From: a bacterium
GTDB lineage: Bacteria > Chlamydiota > Chlamydiia > Chlamydiales > SM23-39
DNA: 38,978 nt
Assembly: GCA_021780355.1 (NCBI GenBank)
Contig: JAJXYX010000011.1
Span: 1-38,978 of the forward strand
Direction: 5' to 3'
The notes beneath the pieces were generated by a model that did no database searches, was not told the DNA's origin, and was given only the letters and a program-made list of their open reading frames with translations. Shown here one piece after another: positions 23,980-32,812 of this stretch; positions within the stretch are counted from its first letter, which is position 1, and every line of letters starts with the position of its first letter. A program made the position numbers and the translations under genes.

Positions 23980-24271
23980 GTGGTTAACTCCTTTTGAAAT
24001 GGCTGAACATTTGGCTAAGCAGGCTAAAAAAAGACGGCTAAAGCTTAATTTGAGCCAAAAAACATTGTCAGAGCGTTCAGACGTAAGCTTAGCCACAATC
24101 AAACTATTTGAAAGAACTGGAAAAATCTCACTTGCATCGTTACTTAAAATTGCTCTTGTGCTTGATTGCCTGAAACATTTTGAGGAATTATTCCCTGAGC
24201 AAGATCCCGAGAAATTTCATTCTTTAGATGATCTTCTAAAAGACAATACACGCAAAAGAGGACGACAATGA
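23969..24271 (+). CDS. hipB: HipB-like antitoxin, XRE-family helix-turn-helix
   Basis: This is a 100-residue DNA-binding protein. The helix-turn-helix covers about residues 24-60 (LNLSQKTLSERSDVSLATIKLFERTGKISLASLLKI cut across several helices) and is followed by a short dimerisation tail with LFPEQDP. HipB-type antitoxins neutralise HipA and repress their own operon. An alternative ATG is at 23978. Its stop overlaps the hipA start (ATGA), which supports the pair. The TATAAT at 23962 directly before the ATG looks like a promoter element but is too close to serve this start. Confidence 0.82.
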   Translation: MAIMWLTPFEMAEHLAKQAKKRRLKLNLSQKTLSERSDVSLATIKLFERTGKISLASLLKIALVLDCLKHFEELFPEQDPEKFHSLDDLLKDNTRKRGRQ

Positions 24272-25458
24272 ATTTTAAAGCTCAACCTATCGTCCATGTA
24301 TATTTTAAAGGAAAATCTGAAAAAATCCTTGTGGGCAGATTGGCTTTAAAAAATCATAAAATTTTTTTTGAATACAGCCCTGAATTCATAAAAACTGGAT
24401 TCGAATTATCTCCTTTCAAACTACCGCTGAAACCAGGACTCCAAACGAATTCTGATCTCGTTTTTGATGGATTGTTTGGCCTTTTTAACGATAGCCTGCC
24501 AGACGGGTGGGGCAGACTACTTTTAGATCGCAAGCTTAGAGGACTAGAAATTAATCCTAACTCACTATCTCCTTTAGATCGCTTATGCTACGTAGGGAAA
24601 AATGGAATGGGCGCATTAAGCTATATCCCCGAGATTAAAGGAGTTTCTCCGCTAGAGCGCGAAAATCTCGATGATATCGCCGAAGAAGTGTATGCATTCC
24701 AAGAGCATGACGACGACCAGTTTATTGACGAACTTCTTGCTATGAATAATTCCTCCGCGGGAGCCCGCCCTAAAATTCTTATCCGTAAAAACAAGGAAAA
24801 TTGGATCATTAAATTCTGGTCTTCCACAGATCCCAAGGATATCGGTCCAATTGAATACGCTTATCATTTAATGGCAAAACATGCCGGTTTACATGTGCCA
24901 AAAGCAAAACTATTCGCTTCCAAAAAACGACCCGGCTATTTTGGAGTCACCCGTTTCGATCGCACTTCAGACCATCCCATTCATATGCATACATTAAGCG
25001 GATTAATCCATGCCGATCACCGACTCCCCAGCCTCGACTATGCAACGATCATCAAAGCAACAGCTCTGCTGACTAAATCACAGGAACAATTAGAATCTCA
25101 ATTTAGAGCAGCAGTCTTTAATGTTTTCGCTCACAATCGCGATGATCACGCCAAAAATTTTTCTTTCTTAATGAATGAATATGGAACTTGGTCCATTTCC
25201 CCCGCATACGACCTAACTTTTTCATCAGGACCCTCAGGAGAACATTGCACAACTATCATGGGAGAAGGGAAAAACCCTAAACGCCCTCATTTAATTAAAC
25301 TAGCCGCCATTGCCAGCATCAACGAAAAAAAAGCCTCAGCTATCATCGAGGAAGTCATTTCTTCTGTTTCTCTCTGGAAACATTTCGCTAAAGAAGCGCA
25401 CGTCTCTACCTCCTCTACAAAAATGATCCAAGCAGCACTTCAATCCGTAGCCATCTAA
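24268..25458 (+). CDS. hipA: HipA-family serine/threonine kinase toxin
   Basis: This is a 396-residue HipA-like kinase. It has an N-terminal HipA_N-like domain with FNDSLPDGWGRLLLDR (73-88), the flexible loop SSAGARPK (162-169) containing serines comparable to the autophosphorylated loop of E. coli HipA, the catalytic NRDDHAKN (290-297) and the metal-binding AYDLT (313-317). HipA phosphorylates glutamyl-tRNA synthetase in E. coli and halts translation; the target here is not known. All kinase residues look intact, so the toxin is probably functional. It is coupled to the antitoxin gene by a 4-nt overlap. Toxin-antitoxin systems of this kind are unusual in reduced intracellular genomes. Confidence 0.9.
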   Translation: MNFKAQPIVHVYFKGKSEKILVGRLALKNHKIFFEYSPEFIKTGFELSPFKLPLKPGLQTNSDLVFDGLFGLFNDSLPDGWGRLLLDRKLRGLEINPNSLSPLDRLCYVGKNGMGALSYIPEIKGVSPLERENLDDIAEEVYAFQEHDDDQFIDELLAMNNSSAGARPKILIRKNKENWIIKFWSSTDPKDIGPIEYAYHLMAKHAGLHVPKAKLFASKKRPGYFGVTRFDRTSDHPIHMHTLSGLIHADHRLPSLDYATIIKATALLTKSQEQLESQFRAAVFNVFAHNRDDHAKNFSFLMNEYGTWSISPAYDLTFSSGPSGEHCTTIMGEGKNPKRPHLIKLAAIASINEKKASAIIEEVISSVSLWKHFAKEAHVSTSSTKMIQAALQSVAI

Positions 25459-25531
25459 AATTTTAAGAGATCTTCTTGGGAATATAAATTTTTCTTTAAA
25501 TAATTCTATGCATGCTGTAAATAATATTGCT

Positions 25532-25571
25532 CTTCACAGATCGCTGTGAAGGGGCCGCCAAAACTGCGGTC
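25532..25571 (+). promoter_or_regulatory. Two consecutive leader hairpins
   Basis: CTTCACAG-ATCG-CTGTGAAG (25532-25551) is followed at once by GGCCGC/GCGGTC (25553-25571, one G-U pair). Neither is followed by a T-run, so they look like structured 5' leader of the gene at 25606 rather than a terminator of hipA. Confidence 0.4.
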
Positions 25572-25605
25572 AAACATACTCAACAACATGAAATGAGGTA
25601 CGTTT

Positions 25606-26589
25606 ATGTCAGTAGATTTACAATCAAAAGATCTCTACAGAGTGTCTATACAAACCGGATACGATCTTTACTCAAGCTCCGTCGCAGCACTGGACAGCTG
25701 TCTCAAAGAGATGGACGCTTGCAAAGGAGAATGGACTCGAGGGTTAACAGATTTATCTGTATCTTCTTTTAGCGCTAAAGATAAAGAAGACATGGCTAAT
25801 AGAGCCCTTTTAAATTATCATAAGTTTATGAAAACAAGAGAATTTACAACCAAACTATTTTCCACTTTGCAAGAAATCTATGAGGACAGCAAACGACCGG
25901 CTATCGACCAAGATACGTATACCACCATGATAAGATTAGGAGAACCCGCACAAAAATTTCTCCAAGAAGTAGAAGCTTTAAAAACATGCAATGAAAACGT
26001 CAGACGTCTGGCAGAAAAGACGCGGCTTGTCTTCAAAGAGCCTATGGAAATCAGATTGCCTCAAATAGCGCATCCTCTCAATAGTCTCCTCGCAGCGATT
26101 CGCCCCGATATTTCCAATTGGTCGGTCAATCCCTGGGCAACGCCTGTCCTCGATGTTCTTTACCAAGAATTCTTAAACAACGCACCAGGTAACACCAAAC
26201 CCTACGAACTTCCCTTGCGTAACGATCTCATGAGCTCTGCTCCATTTGCTCCTGTTCCTTCAACTTCTCAGAAACTCCATCAAGCGCATCAAACTCTGGG
26301 TCTGATCTTTATTGAACCTCAGACCAACATAGCTTATGGCGCAGCGTCTTCAGAAGCCGAAGAGAGCATCTATACTGAGGTTCAAAACCTCTTCAGTGAT
26401 ATCGAGGAGATGGAAGGCAAGCTCGCTTTTCAAAAGGTCCTTGACTCCAACAGCGAATCTTCCAAAGACTCTTCTTTAGAAGGCGAGTCTTCTACCGCTC
26501 CCCTTCAAAAAGCAGAGGAGGAAGAAGAAGCAGCAAAACTTTTCGAAAAAGAAGAAGCTGATAAAAACCCTGAAGAACAATCGGCCTAA
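25606..26589 (+). CDS. Unrecognised protein with acidic C-terminal tail
   Basis: This 327-residue protein belongs to no family I recognise. There is no signal peptide or membrane segment. Residues 1-140 are mostly predicted helix, the middle is richer in proline (about 150-225), and the last 50 residues are strongly acidic and serine-rich (SESSKDSS, EEEEEAAKLFEKEE). A TGAGG ribosome binding site lies 7 nt before the ATG and a good terminator follows, so it is a single-gene unit with a structured leader. Such lineage-specific soluble proteins in chlamydiae are often type III effectors or their chaperone-bound partners, but there is no direct evidence here. Confidence 0.75.
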   Translation: MSVDLQSKDLYRVSIQTGYDLYSSSVAALDSCLKEMDACKGEWTRGLTDLSVSSFSAKDKEDMANRALLNYHKFMKTREFTTKLFSTLQEIYEDSKRPAIDQDTYTTMIRLGEPAQKFLQEVEALKTCNENVRRLAEKTRLVFKEPMEIRLPQIAHPLNSLLAAIRPDISNWSVNPWATPVLDVLYQEFLNNAPGNTKPYELPLRNDLMSSAPFAPVPSTSQKLHQAHQTLGLIFIEPQTNIAYGAASSEAEESIYTEVQNLFSDIEEMEGKLAFQKVLDSNSESSKDSSLEGESSTAPLQKAEEEEEAAKLFEKEEADKNPEEQSA

Positions 26590-26599
26590 CAAAACCCTA

Positions 26600-26636
26600 T
26601 TTTCTGAGTGAAGGAGGCTTCACTCAGAAAATTCTT
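26600..26636 (+). terminator. Terminator after the acidic-tail protein
   Basis: TTTTCTGAGTGAAG (26600-26613) pairs perfectly with CTTCACTCAGAAAA (26618-26631) around a GAGG loop, followed by TTCTTT. Confidence 0.88.
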
Positions 26637-26665
26637 TCCCATCTTTCCAAAAAACAACAAGGATT

Positions 26666-26709
26666 CTAAAGGACGAAGTTCTTTAGCGGGGTTTGGGGCA
26701 GAGCCCCAA
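26666..26709 (-). terminator. Double hairpin downstream of rseP
   Basis: Directly after the rseP stop, TTGGGGC/GCCCCAA (26693-26709) forms one stem. CTAAAGGAC/GTTCTTTAG (26666-26686, one G-U pair, 3-nt loop) forms a second. On the minus strand a T-rich stretch follows further down. It is the probable end of the ytg-dxr-rseP transcript. Confidence 0.55.
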
Positions 26710-28635
26710 CTAAAAGAATCTACCCAATAAACGCGCTAAATCTTGATACGTAATATAGATGAAAAAAGCGATGAGTAGACCCACGAAGGGGATCATCATC
26801 CGCTCCATTGTTTTAGCTTTGATGGGTCTTTTTGTGATCCATTCGATGAGAGAAAACACGATGTGGCCGCCGTCGAGAACAGGGAGAGGAAGAAGGTTGA
26901 GGAGGCCGAGGCTCAGACTGATGACAGCCATCCAATAGAGAGCTTCCATAGCGCCGACGGTCCAGCTGTGGTGAACGACTTGAACTATGCCGACAGGACC
27001 CGACATAAATTTTGGACTTAATTTACCGGAAAAAAGACTAGAGAGAGTAAGCCCAGTATCTTGAATGACATCAAAAAACTGATCAAAAGGGTTGGGGTTG
27101 TAGACAACAACCCGGTCTTGCAAGGCAATGCCGAGAGCCAGACGGTTTTGCTGCTGTTCAAACTGCTTTAGGGCCTCATTTCTCAATTGAGGATTGACAA
27201 TTTCTTCCAGAGCTTTTTTTTGCCTTGCCAGTTCGCCGAGAACGGCTGCTTTTTGTTCTTCACTGAAAGGCAAGTTCCGATAAGAGAGAGGCTCGACTGG
27301 GCGAAGAAGATGCAAATTCCCGACAGTGGAGCGGGAGGGATCGATGCCAATATTCGATACAATCGCTTGAAGATCCTTGACTTGAAAATCATCAAATTCC
27401 TGATCGGCCTTTGTCCATAAGACTTTTTGAACCGACTTAGGATTTCTTTCGACTATAAGGAGGACATCTCTTTTTTGAAGGCGCTCTAAAAGATCATAGG
27501 CCGTCTTCACAGGATAGCTGTCTACCGCTATGATCTTATCCCCTTCTTGAAGAGGATTAAAATAGGCGCATCGCTGACACTGCTGAAAGACTTTGATCTG
27601 CTCTTCTTCATCAATAAAAGAAAGACGGCTTTCCACCTCGCAAGTGGGAGAGAGATTGTAAGGAATAAAAGAGAGGTCTTGCAGACGCCCCTTGATGCCC
27701 GCTTCATGCTGCCAATCGTCGATTTCAGCCCGTTCATATGAGCTCATTTTCAAATCATCGAGGTGAATGCGGGGAACCTTGGTTTGAAAGACCGTTTCGC
27801 CTCGGCGAACGGTCAAAAAAACGGACGATTCATTGATTACATGGCTGAGCTGTTTTAAAGAAAAAAGGACTTCTCCGTCTGCCCAAATAAGCCGATCTCC
27901 CGGCTGAATGCCGCTGCTTGCCGCCGGCGAATGCTCAAGAAGGCCAGACTGACCATAAATCAAATAACTGGCAGGATCGGAAATGCCAATCGAGCGCATT
28001 TCAATCCGAGCACCGTCGAGCGGTTTTTCTTGTTGGAGAGTGTAATGAAAAGGATGGGTCGAGCCCGTTTCGTAATCTACTTTATACCCTTCAATCTGCA
28101 TGCTTGCCGTATCCATGACAGAAGCTACAAGCAAATCTTTCACGCCGCGGAAAGGCCTGCCGTCATATTTTTCAATGACATCTCCAGGGCGGACGCCTTG
28201 CTGGTACAGCGGCGATGCGGGTTCCACCCAACCAATGCGGCGCGTATATTCTTTAAAAGACTTATCCCTTCCTCCTAATCCCCAAAGAAGAGAAAACGCT
28301 AAAAACGCAAACAGGAGATTGACGAGAGGCCCTGCAAGGGCCACTTGAATTCTTTTTCCAGGCGACTTGCTATAAAATCCATCTGGAATATCGCACGGCT
28401 CGACGTTCCCCTCTTTTTGCATGCCCGCAATTTTTACAAAACCTCCGAAAGGCAAAAGACCGATCTGCCATTTTACCCCTTGAAATACCCAAGAGATAAT
28501 AGGACGTCCAAATCCGATCGAAAACACTTCAATTTTCATCCCTGCGCGGCGAGCTAGCCAATAGTGGCCCAGCTCATGAATAAAAACCAATAGTCCAAGA
28601 CCAATAATTGCAAAAAGAATATATATCACGTTCAT
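26710..28635 (-). CDS. rseP: Site-2 metalloprotease RseP (YaeL)
   Basis: This 641-residue inner-membrane zinc protease has the first membrane helix with HELGH (20-24), the reentrant GFVKIAGM loop, PDZ-like domains in the periplasmic part (for example SGIQPGDRLIWADGEV and NPLQEGDKIIAVDSYPV) and the last helices with LLPLPVLDGGH. The family cleaves membrane-embedded regulators or signal-peptide remnants. It is longer than E. coli RseP (450 residues) because of the extra periplasmic sequence, as in Chlamydia. Its ATG shares a base with the dxr stop codon (TAATG), so it is the last gene of the ytg-dxr-rseP operon. Confidence 0.95.
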   Translation of the reverse strand: MNVIYILFAIIGLGLLVFIHELGHYWLARRAGMKIEVFSIGFGRPIISWVFQGVKWQIGLLPFGGFVKIAGMQKEGNVEPCDIPDGFYSKSPGKRIQVALAGPLVNLLFAFLAFSLLWGLGGRDKSFKEYTRRIGWVEPASPLYQQGVRPGDVIEKYDGRPFRGVKDLLVASVMDTASMQIEGYKVDYETGSTHPFHYTLQQEKPLDGARIEMRSIGISDPASYLIYGQSGLLEHSPAASSGIQPGDRLIWADGEVLFSLKQLSHVINESSVFLTVRRGETVFQTKVPRIHLDDLKMSSYERAEIDDWQHEAGIKGRLQDLSFIPYNLSPTCEVESRLSFIDEEEQIKVFQQCQRCAYFNPLQEGDKIIAVDSYPVKTAYDLLERLQKRDVLLIVERNPKSVQKVLWTKADQEFDDFQVKDLQAIVSNIGIDPSRSTVGNLHLLRPVEPLSYRNLPFSEEQKAAVLGELARQKKALEEIVNPQLRNEALKQFEQQQNRLALGIALQDRVVVYNPNPFDQFFDVIQDTGLTLSSLFSGKLSPKFMSGPVGIVQVVHHSWTVGAMEALYWMAVISLSLGLLNLLPLPVLDGGHIVFSLIEWITKRPIKAKTMERMMIPFVGLLIAFFIYITYQDLARLLGRFF

Positions 28636-29780
28636 TAAGCCTGCCTAGCAAGTTCTCTCATCTCACAATCTACAGAAAGAATCGAGTCTAAGCTTAACAT
28701 ATTTGAACGTCTATGTGAAGACATTAATTTTTCTAATTTTCTTCCAATGTCAATCCAAGAGATGCAGCCGGAGAGAAATCTCTCTACTAAAATCTCTCCC
28801 GCTGCGTTTAAAGCGCAAGGATAACTGCCTCCTGCTTTGAGCGCATCGAGAGCGAGCTGAAGGCAAAGAAATCTCTTCTTGTCGGGCGGTTCAAAAGTCA
28901 ATTGGGAACATGCTTGAAAGTCAAAAGGAGCGAGCAAGCCCGGTTTCCTTTCCGGATACGTCAAAGCGTATTGAATCGGTAAAACCATATTGGGCTTTGA
29001 AAGCTGCGCCAAGATAGAGCCATCTACATATTCAACTAGACTATGGATCACGCTTTGGGGATGTACAATCACATCGATGCGCTCAGGCTCAACCTCAAAT
29101 AGCCATCTCGCTTCAATCATCTCAAGCCCTTTGTTGAGAAGCGTAGAAGAGTCTACGGTAATTTTAGGCCCCATGCTCCAATTAGGATGGCAAAGAGCCT
29201 CCTCCAACGAGACCTTTTCCAGCTCTTCTGCGTTTTTTTTTCGAAAAGGCCCGCCAGACGCTGTCAAAATCAATCGGCGAACGGAAGAGAGCGGCTCATT
29301 TCGAAGACACTGAAAGAGTGCGCTATGCTCGCTATCGACCGGAAGCAGTTCGACTCCTTGCTGTTTGGCTAACCCTGAAATCATCTCTCCGGCCATCACC
29401 AAAATTTCCTTATTCGCAAGGCCGATTTGTTTTTTTGCATGAATGGCCGCTAAGGCAGGATGCAGCCCGATACTGCCCGACATAGCGAGCATGACAAAAT
29501 CCACATCTTTGTGGCCGGCCGCGGCCTTTAAACCATCAAGCCCGGAAAGAATAGGAGTGTTGGGGAGTCTTTTTTGCAAAACGATCGCTGAATCGGGATC
29601 AAACACAACGGCAAATTCCGGGCGAAATTCTTTGATTTGCTCTTCTAAAAGATCAATATTTGAACGGACCGCTAAAGCAAATACTTGAAACTTCTGCGGC
29701 AAATGGCGAATCACGTCTAGTGTAGCCTTCCCTATCGAGCCAGTGCATCCTAAGACAGAAACTTTTTTTCGCATCTTCAT
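28635..29780 (-). CDS. dxr: 1-deoxy-D-xylulose 5-phosphate reductoisomerase
   Basis: This is the second enzyme of the non-mevalonate isoprenoid pathway and uses NADPH. Motifs include the N-terminal nucleotide loop VLGCTGSIGKATLDVI, LANKEILV, metal/substrate residues in VDSEHSALFQCL, the SGGPF loop, and HPNWSMGPKITVDSSTLLNKGLEMIEA (several catalytic residues). The 381-residue length is usual. The frame opens with a TTG at 29783, but the ATG at 29780 with GGATGA just upstream is the better start; an ATG at 29774 is also possible. It begins 3 nt after the ytgD stop. The combination with ytg genes matches Chlamydia and is probably just shared transcription. Confidence 0.96.
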   Translation of the reverse strand: MKMRKKVSVLGCTGSIGKATLDVIRHLPQKFQVFALAVRSNIDLLEEQIKEFRPEFAVVFDPDSAIVLQKRLPNTPILSGLDGLKAAAGHKDVDFVMLAMSGSIGLHPALAAIHAKKQIGLANKEILVMAGEMISGLAKQQGVELLPVDSEHSALFQCLRNEPLSSVRRLILTASGGPFRKKNAEELEKVSLEEALCHPNWSMGPKITVDSSTLLNKGLEMIEARWLFEVEPERIDVIVHPQSVIHSLVEYVDGSILAQLSKPNMVLPIQYALTYPERKPGLLAPFDFQACSQLTFEPPDKKRFLCLQLALDALKAGGSYPCALNAAGEILVERFLSGCISWIDIGRKLEKLMSSHRRSNMLSLDSILSVDCEMRELARQA

Positions 29781-29783
29781 CAA

Positions 29784-30737
29784 TCATCCAAGAGGTCGCA
29801 CTTCGCGGGCGATATATTTTTTTCTGATCCGCACAAAACTTTTAGCGCCAATGTACATAAAGCCAATGACCGTCGATACTAGTCCCCCCGTAGAAAGAGA
29901 CCAGCCATGGACATTGAGTAGATGTCGGGATAAAGCTACACCTAAAAAAGAGGCTCCCACGCCAATGAGAGGCGTCCAAATGAGCAAACGGCCTAAGCGG
30001 CAGGAAAATAGACGCGCAATGAGATAAGGCCCTGTCAAAAATGTCAAAACTAAAATCACTCCAACAGCTCGAAAAGCTCCAATGCATGTCGCTGCGATCA
30101 AAAATAAAAAGACATAACGAAACAAACCCACTTTCATCCCAAATGTTTTGGCCAAATGGACATCAAAACTCATGAGTTGAAATTGTTTGAAAAACAAAAA
30201 TACAATGAGGCCGTTTGTCGCCATAAAAAGCGCTGGCAAATAAGCGTCAGAAAGCTGGAGAGCATCGACATTGCCCATGATCGCCTCAATGCCCAAATGG
30301 ACATCGCGAAGATAAAGGGTAACAATTATAATCCCCAAAGCAAAGAGCACAGTAAAAACAAGACCAATGCTTGCATCTTCGTGCAAACGAAAACATCTAG
30401 TCAGCATCTCTGTGCAAAGCGCCGTCAATAAAGCTGCAAATAAAGCTCCCATCAAAAGCGTCGGAACATCAAACCACTGCCCTCCCCAAAAATAACGGGC
30501 CGCGAGAGCAGATAGAGCAATGCCTAGCAAAATCGTATGCGACAGAGAATTCGCCAGCATTGTCATCCTTTTTAACACTAAAAAAGGACTTAAAAGACCG
30601 CAAGAGAGGGCCACGGCGCTCAACACAATAAGCTGAATTTCATCAGAAGCGAAAGGCCCTTCGCTGAAAAGAGAAAAAACTCGTCGAAAGAATAAAAGGA
30701 AGAAAGAGAAAAAATCGCAATCCCAATAAGGCGTCAT
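29784..30737 (-). CDS. ytgD: Metal ABC transporter permease YtgD
   Basis: This 317-residue ABC-3 family permease has 8-9 membrane segments. Family features are LLSPFLVLKRMTMLANSLSHTILLG in the first third and FRAVGVILVLTFLTGPYLIA in the second half, around the GXXL-type coupling loop. It forms the membrane channel for iron or manganese together with YtgC, energised by YtgB. Its ATG overlaps the ytgC stop (ATGA). Confidence 0.93.
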   Translation of the reverse strand: MTPYWDCDFFSFFLLFFRRVFSLFSEGPFASDEIQLIVLSAVALSCGLLSPFLVLKRMTMLANSLSHTILLGIALSALAARYFWGGQWFDVPTLLMGALFAALLTALCTEMLTRCFRLHEDASIGLVFTVLFALGIIIVTLYLRDVHLGIEAIMGNVDALQLSDAYLPALFMATNGLIVFLFFKQFQLMSFDVHLAKTFGMKVGLFRYVFLFLIAATCIGAFRAVGVILVLTFLTGPYLIARLFSCRLGRLLIWTPLIGVGASFLGVALSRHLLNVHGWSLSTGGLVSTVIGFMYIGAKSFVRIRKKYIAREVRPLG

Positions 30738-32047
30738 AAAAGGTTCCTGCCAGGGATGGGTTGCTGATGAGGATCTTGCTGAGGATTAGCTAACAGTTCA
30801 GTCAGCCTTCTTTCCAAATCAGGGGTCAAAATATGTTCCATCTCTTCTGCATTTCGATGCACGCATTGAGGCTCTTTGCCTAAATAATGAGTCAAATACA
30901 CCTCCCAGAGGCGATGGAGCCGGACGACAGCTGCAGCTTTCTGATATCCATCCCCTGTCAGCTCGTATTCCCCTTTTTTCCTTGCTAGCCAGCCATGGGC
31001 CTCCATGCGCCAAAGAACCCAGCGAAGAACAAAAGAGGATGTTTGATGAGAACCGTTGAGCTGCCTAAAAGAAGCCATTTTCCTTTTCCAGAGACTTTTC
31101 AATACATTTTCTTGCAAACAGCGAAGACGAAAGGAAAAAATCCTAGCCAAGCGGAAAACAACTCCCCGTCCGGGCGCAAAACATAAAGAGAAAATAGCCC
31201 AACTAGCGCTCACAAGAACAATCAAAGGTCCGGTCGGCAGAGAAAATGTCGATTGGGGCGCGCTCCAACGAACCGATCCTTCAATAGAAAGAACGTAGCC
31301 AAAAAAAGCGCTAGCCACCCCAAATAGTCCAGAAAGGACGAACATCACCGACAAGCGATTCGTATACTGGCGGGCAGCAACTGCTGGAGCAATTAACATG
31401 CCAGACATCAAAATGACCCCAACGCTCCTCATGCCGACAATGATCGACAAAAGTAAAAACATAAAAAAGGCTTTTTCGATCCATTTGACTTGCACGCCCA
31501 AGCTTTTAGCGTAAGCGCTATCGAATAAAATCGCTTGCAAGGGACGATAGACGAAAAGAAGAAACAAAGCGATCGTTCCCGCTAAACTTCCATACATCGC
31601 AATATGCGTATCTGTCATCGTAGCTACTTGGCCGAAAAGAAGCATCTGCACGTGTTTAAACCAAGAGGGATAAGCGCCCTGGAGCGCAGAAGCTGCTACA
31701 ATACCGACTCCAAAAAACACAGAAAGGACAAAACAAAGAGCTGTATCGGCAAACACCTTTCCTTTTTTCTCGAGCCACTCAATCGATTTCAACGCTAATA
31801 AAGAAGAGAAAAAAGCGCCGAAAAGAACAAAGAAAAACGCCCTAGATTCGCCTTCGCTTGGGAAAAAAGCCGCCAGAATAAATACGCCAGTCACAACGCC
31901 TGGATAAGAAGCATGGGAAAGAGATTCAGCAAGGAGAGATTTTTTTCGTAAAAACACGATCACACCGATGAGCGATGAACTCAAGCACATGAGCATACAG
32001 CCCCAAGCAGGAGCTCTTAAAATGGGATCGACAAAATAATCGATCAT
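30734..32047 (-). CDS. ytgC: YtgCR: metal ABC permease fused to a DtxR-like repressor
   Basis: This is a 437-residue protein. Residues about 1-290 are an ABC-3 permease (SLIGVIVFLRKKSLLAESLSHASYPG; MRSVGVILMSGMLIAPAVAAR). The C-terminal about 130 residues are a DtxR/IdeR-like regulator: a winged helix (FVLRWVLWRMEAHGWLARKKGEYELTGDG in pieces), the dimerisation helix RLHRLWEVYL and metal-site residues in CVHRNAEEMEHILT. In C. trachomatis YtgC is cleaved during infection to free the iron-dependent repressor YtgR; this gene keeps the same fusion. It overlaps ytgB and ytgD by ATGA at both ends. It probably regulates its own operon. Confidence 0.93.
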   Translation of the reverse strand: MIDYFVDPILRAPAWGCMLMCLSSSLIGVIVFLRKKSLLAESLSHASYPGVVTGVFILAAFFPSEGESRAFFFVLFGAFFSSLLALKSIEWLEKKGKVFADTALCFVLSVFFGVGIVAASALQGAYPSWFKHVQMLLFGQVATMTDTHIAMYGSLAGTIALFLLFVYRPLQAILFDSAYAKSLGVQVKWIEKAFFMFLLLSIIVGMRSVGVILMSGMLIAPAVAARQYTNRLSVMFVLSGLFGVASAFFGYVLSIEGSVRWSAPQSTFSLPTGPLIVLVSASWAIFSLCFAPGRGVVFRLARIFSFRLRCLQENVLKSLWKRKMASFRQLNGSHQTSSFVLRWVLWRMEAHGWLARKKGEYELTGDGYQKAAAVVRLHRLWEVYLTHYLGKEPQCVHRNAEEMEHILTPDLERRLTELLANPQQDPHQQPIPGRNLL

Positions 32048-32811
32048 AAATATCCGCCCGTCTTTTTCACAGACAAACTCACAGCTTCATCAAACACAGT
32101 CGGCATTTTTCCAAATGTTTTCGCCAAATGATCGGCGTGAAAGACTTCAGCTACAGGGCCGCAGGCAATCAAACGGGTTTTAAGCAAGATCGCCCAATCA
32201 AAATACTCTTCGACCGTTGGCAAATCATGATGCACGATAAAGATTGTCTTCCCCTCGCCTTTTAACTTTTTGAGTAAAACCATGATCTCTTTTTCAGTCG
32301 TTAAATCAACCCCGGCAAAAGGCTCGTCGAGTAAAAAAATATCAGGATTTTGCACAAGCGCCCGAGCTAAAAAAAGCCTTTGCTGCTGGCCACCTGACAA
32401 CTGGCTGATTTGCCGATCGGCGAATCCCGCCATACCGACGAGCTGCAAAGCTTTGGAGGCCGCTTCCCGATCCGCCTTGCGAGGGCGTCCAAATAACCCT
32501 AAACGACCATATCTGCCCATCAAAACAACTTGAATGGCTGTAATAGGAAAATCCCAATCGACAGACTGCCTTTGAGGCACATAAGCTATTTTTTGACGTA
32601 CAGATGAGAGCGGCTCTTGAAAAAATTCGATTTTCCCGGAAAGTGGTTTTACAAGACCTAAAGCTGCTTTTAAAAGGGAACTTTTACCAGCGCCATTGGG
32701 ACCTAAAATACCTACCAAAACTCCCTTAGGAACGGAAAAAGAAACGTCCCAAAGCACTGGCGTTTTTTCATAATTTACATAAAGTTCCTCAGCAATGCAT
32801 ATCGAATCCAA
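32044..32811 (-). CDS. ytgB: Metal ABC transporter ATPase YtgB
   Basis: This 255-residue ATPase has Walker A GPNGAGKSS, the Q-loop region YVPQRQSVDWDFPI, ABC signature LSGGQQQR, Walker B IFLLDEPFAG and the H-loop FIVHHD. It is of the TroB/ZnuC group and powers the YtgC/YtgD permease. The start codon is TTG at 32811, with a strong GGAGGGG ribosome binding site lying in the last codons of ytgA. No ATG is suitably placed. Confidence 0.95.
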   Translation of the reverse strand: MDSICIAEELYVNYEKTPVLWDVSFSVPKGVLVGILGPNGAGKSSLLKAALGLVKPLSGKIEFFQEPLSSVRQKIAYVPQRQSVDWDFPITAIQVVLMGRYGRLGLFGRPRKADREAASKALQLVGMAGFADRQISQLSGGQQQRLFLARALVQNPDIFLLDEPFAGVDLTTEKEIMVLLKKLKGEGKTIFIVHHDLPTVEEYFDWAILLKTRLIACGPVAEVFHADHLAKTFGKMPTVFDEAVSLSVKKTGGYL

Positions 32812-32812
32812 A

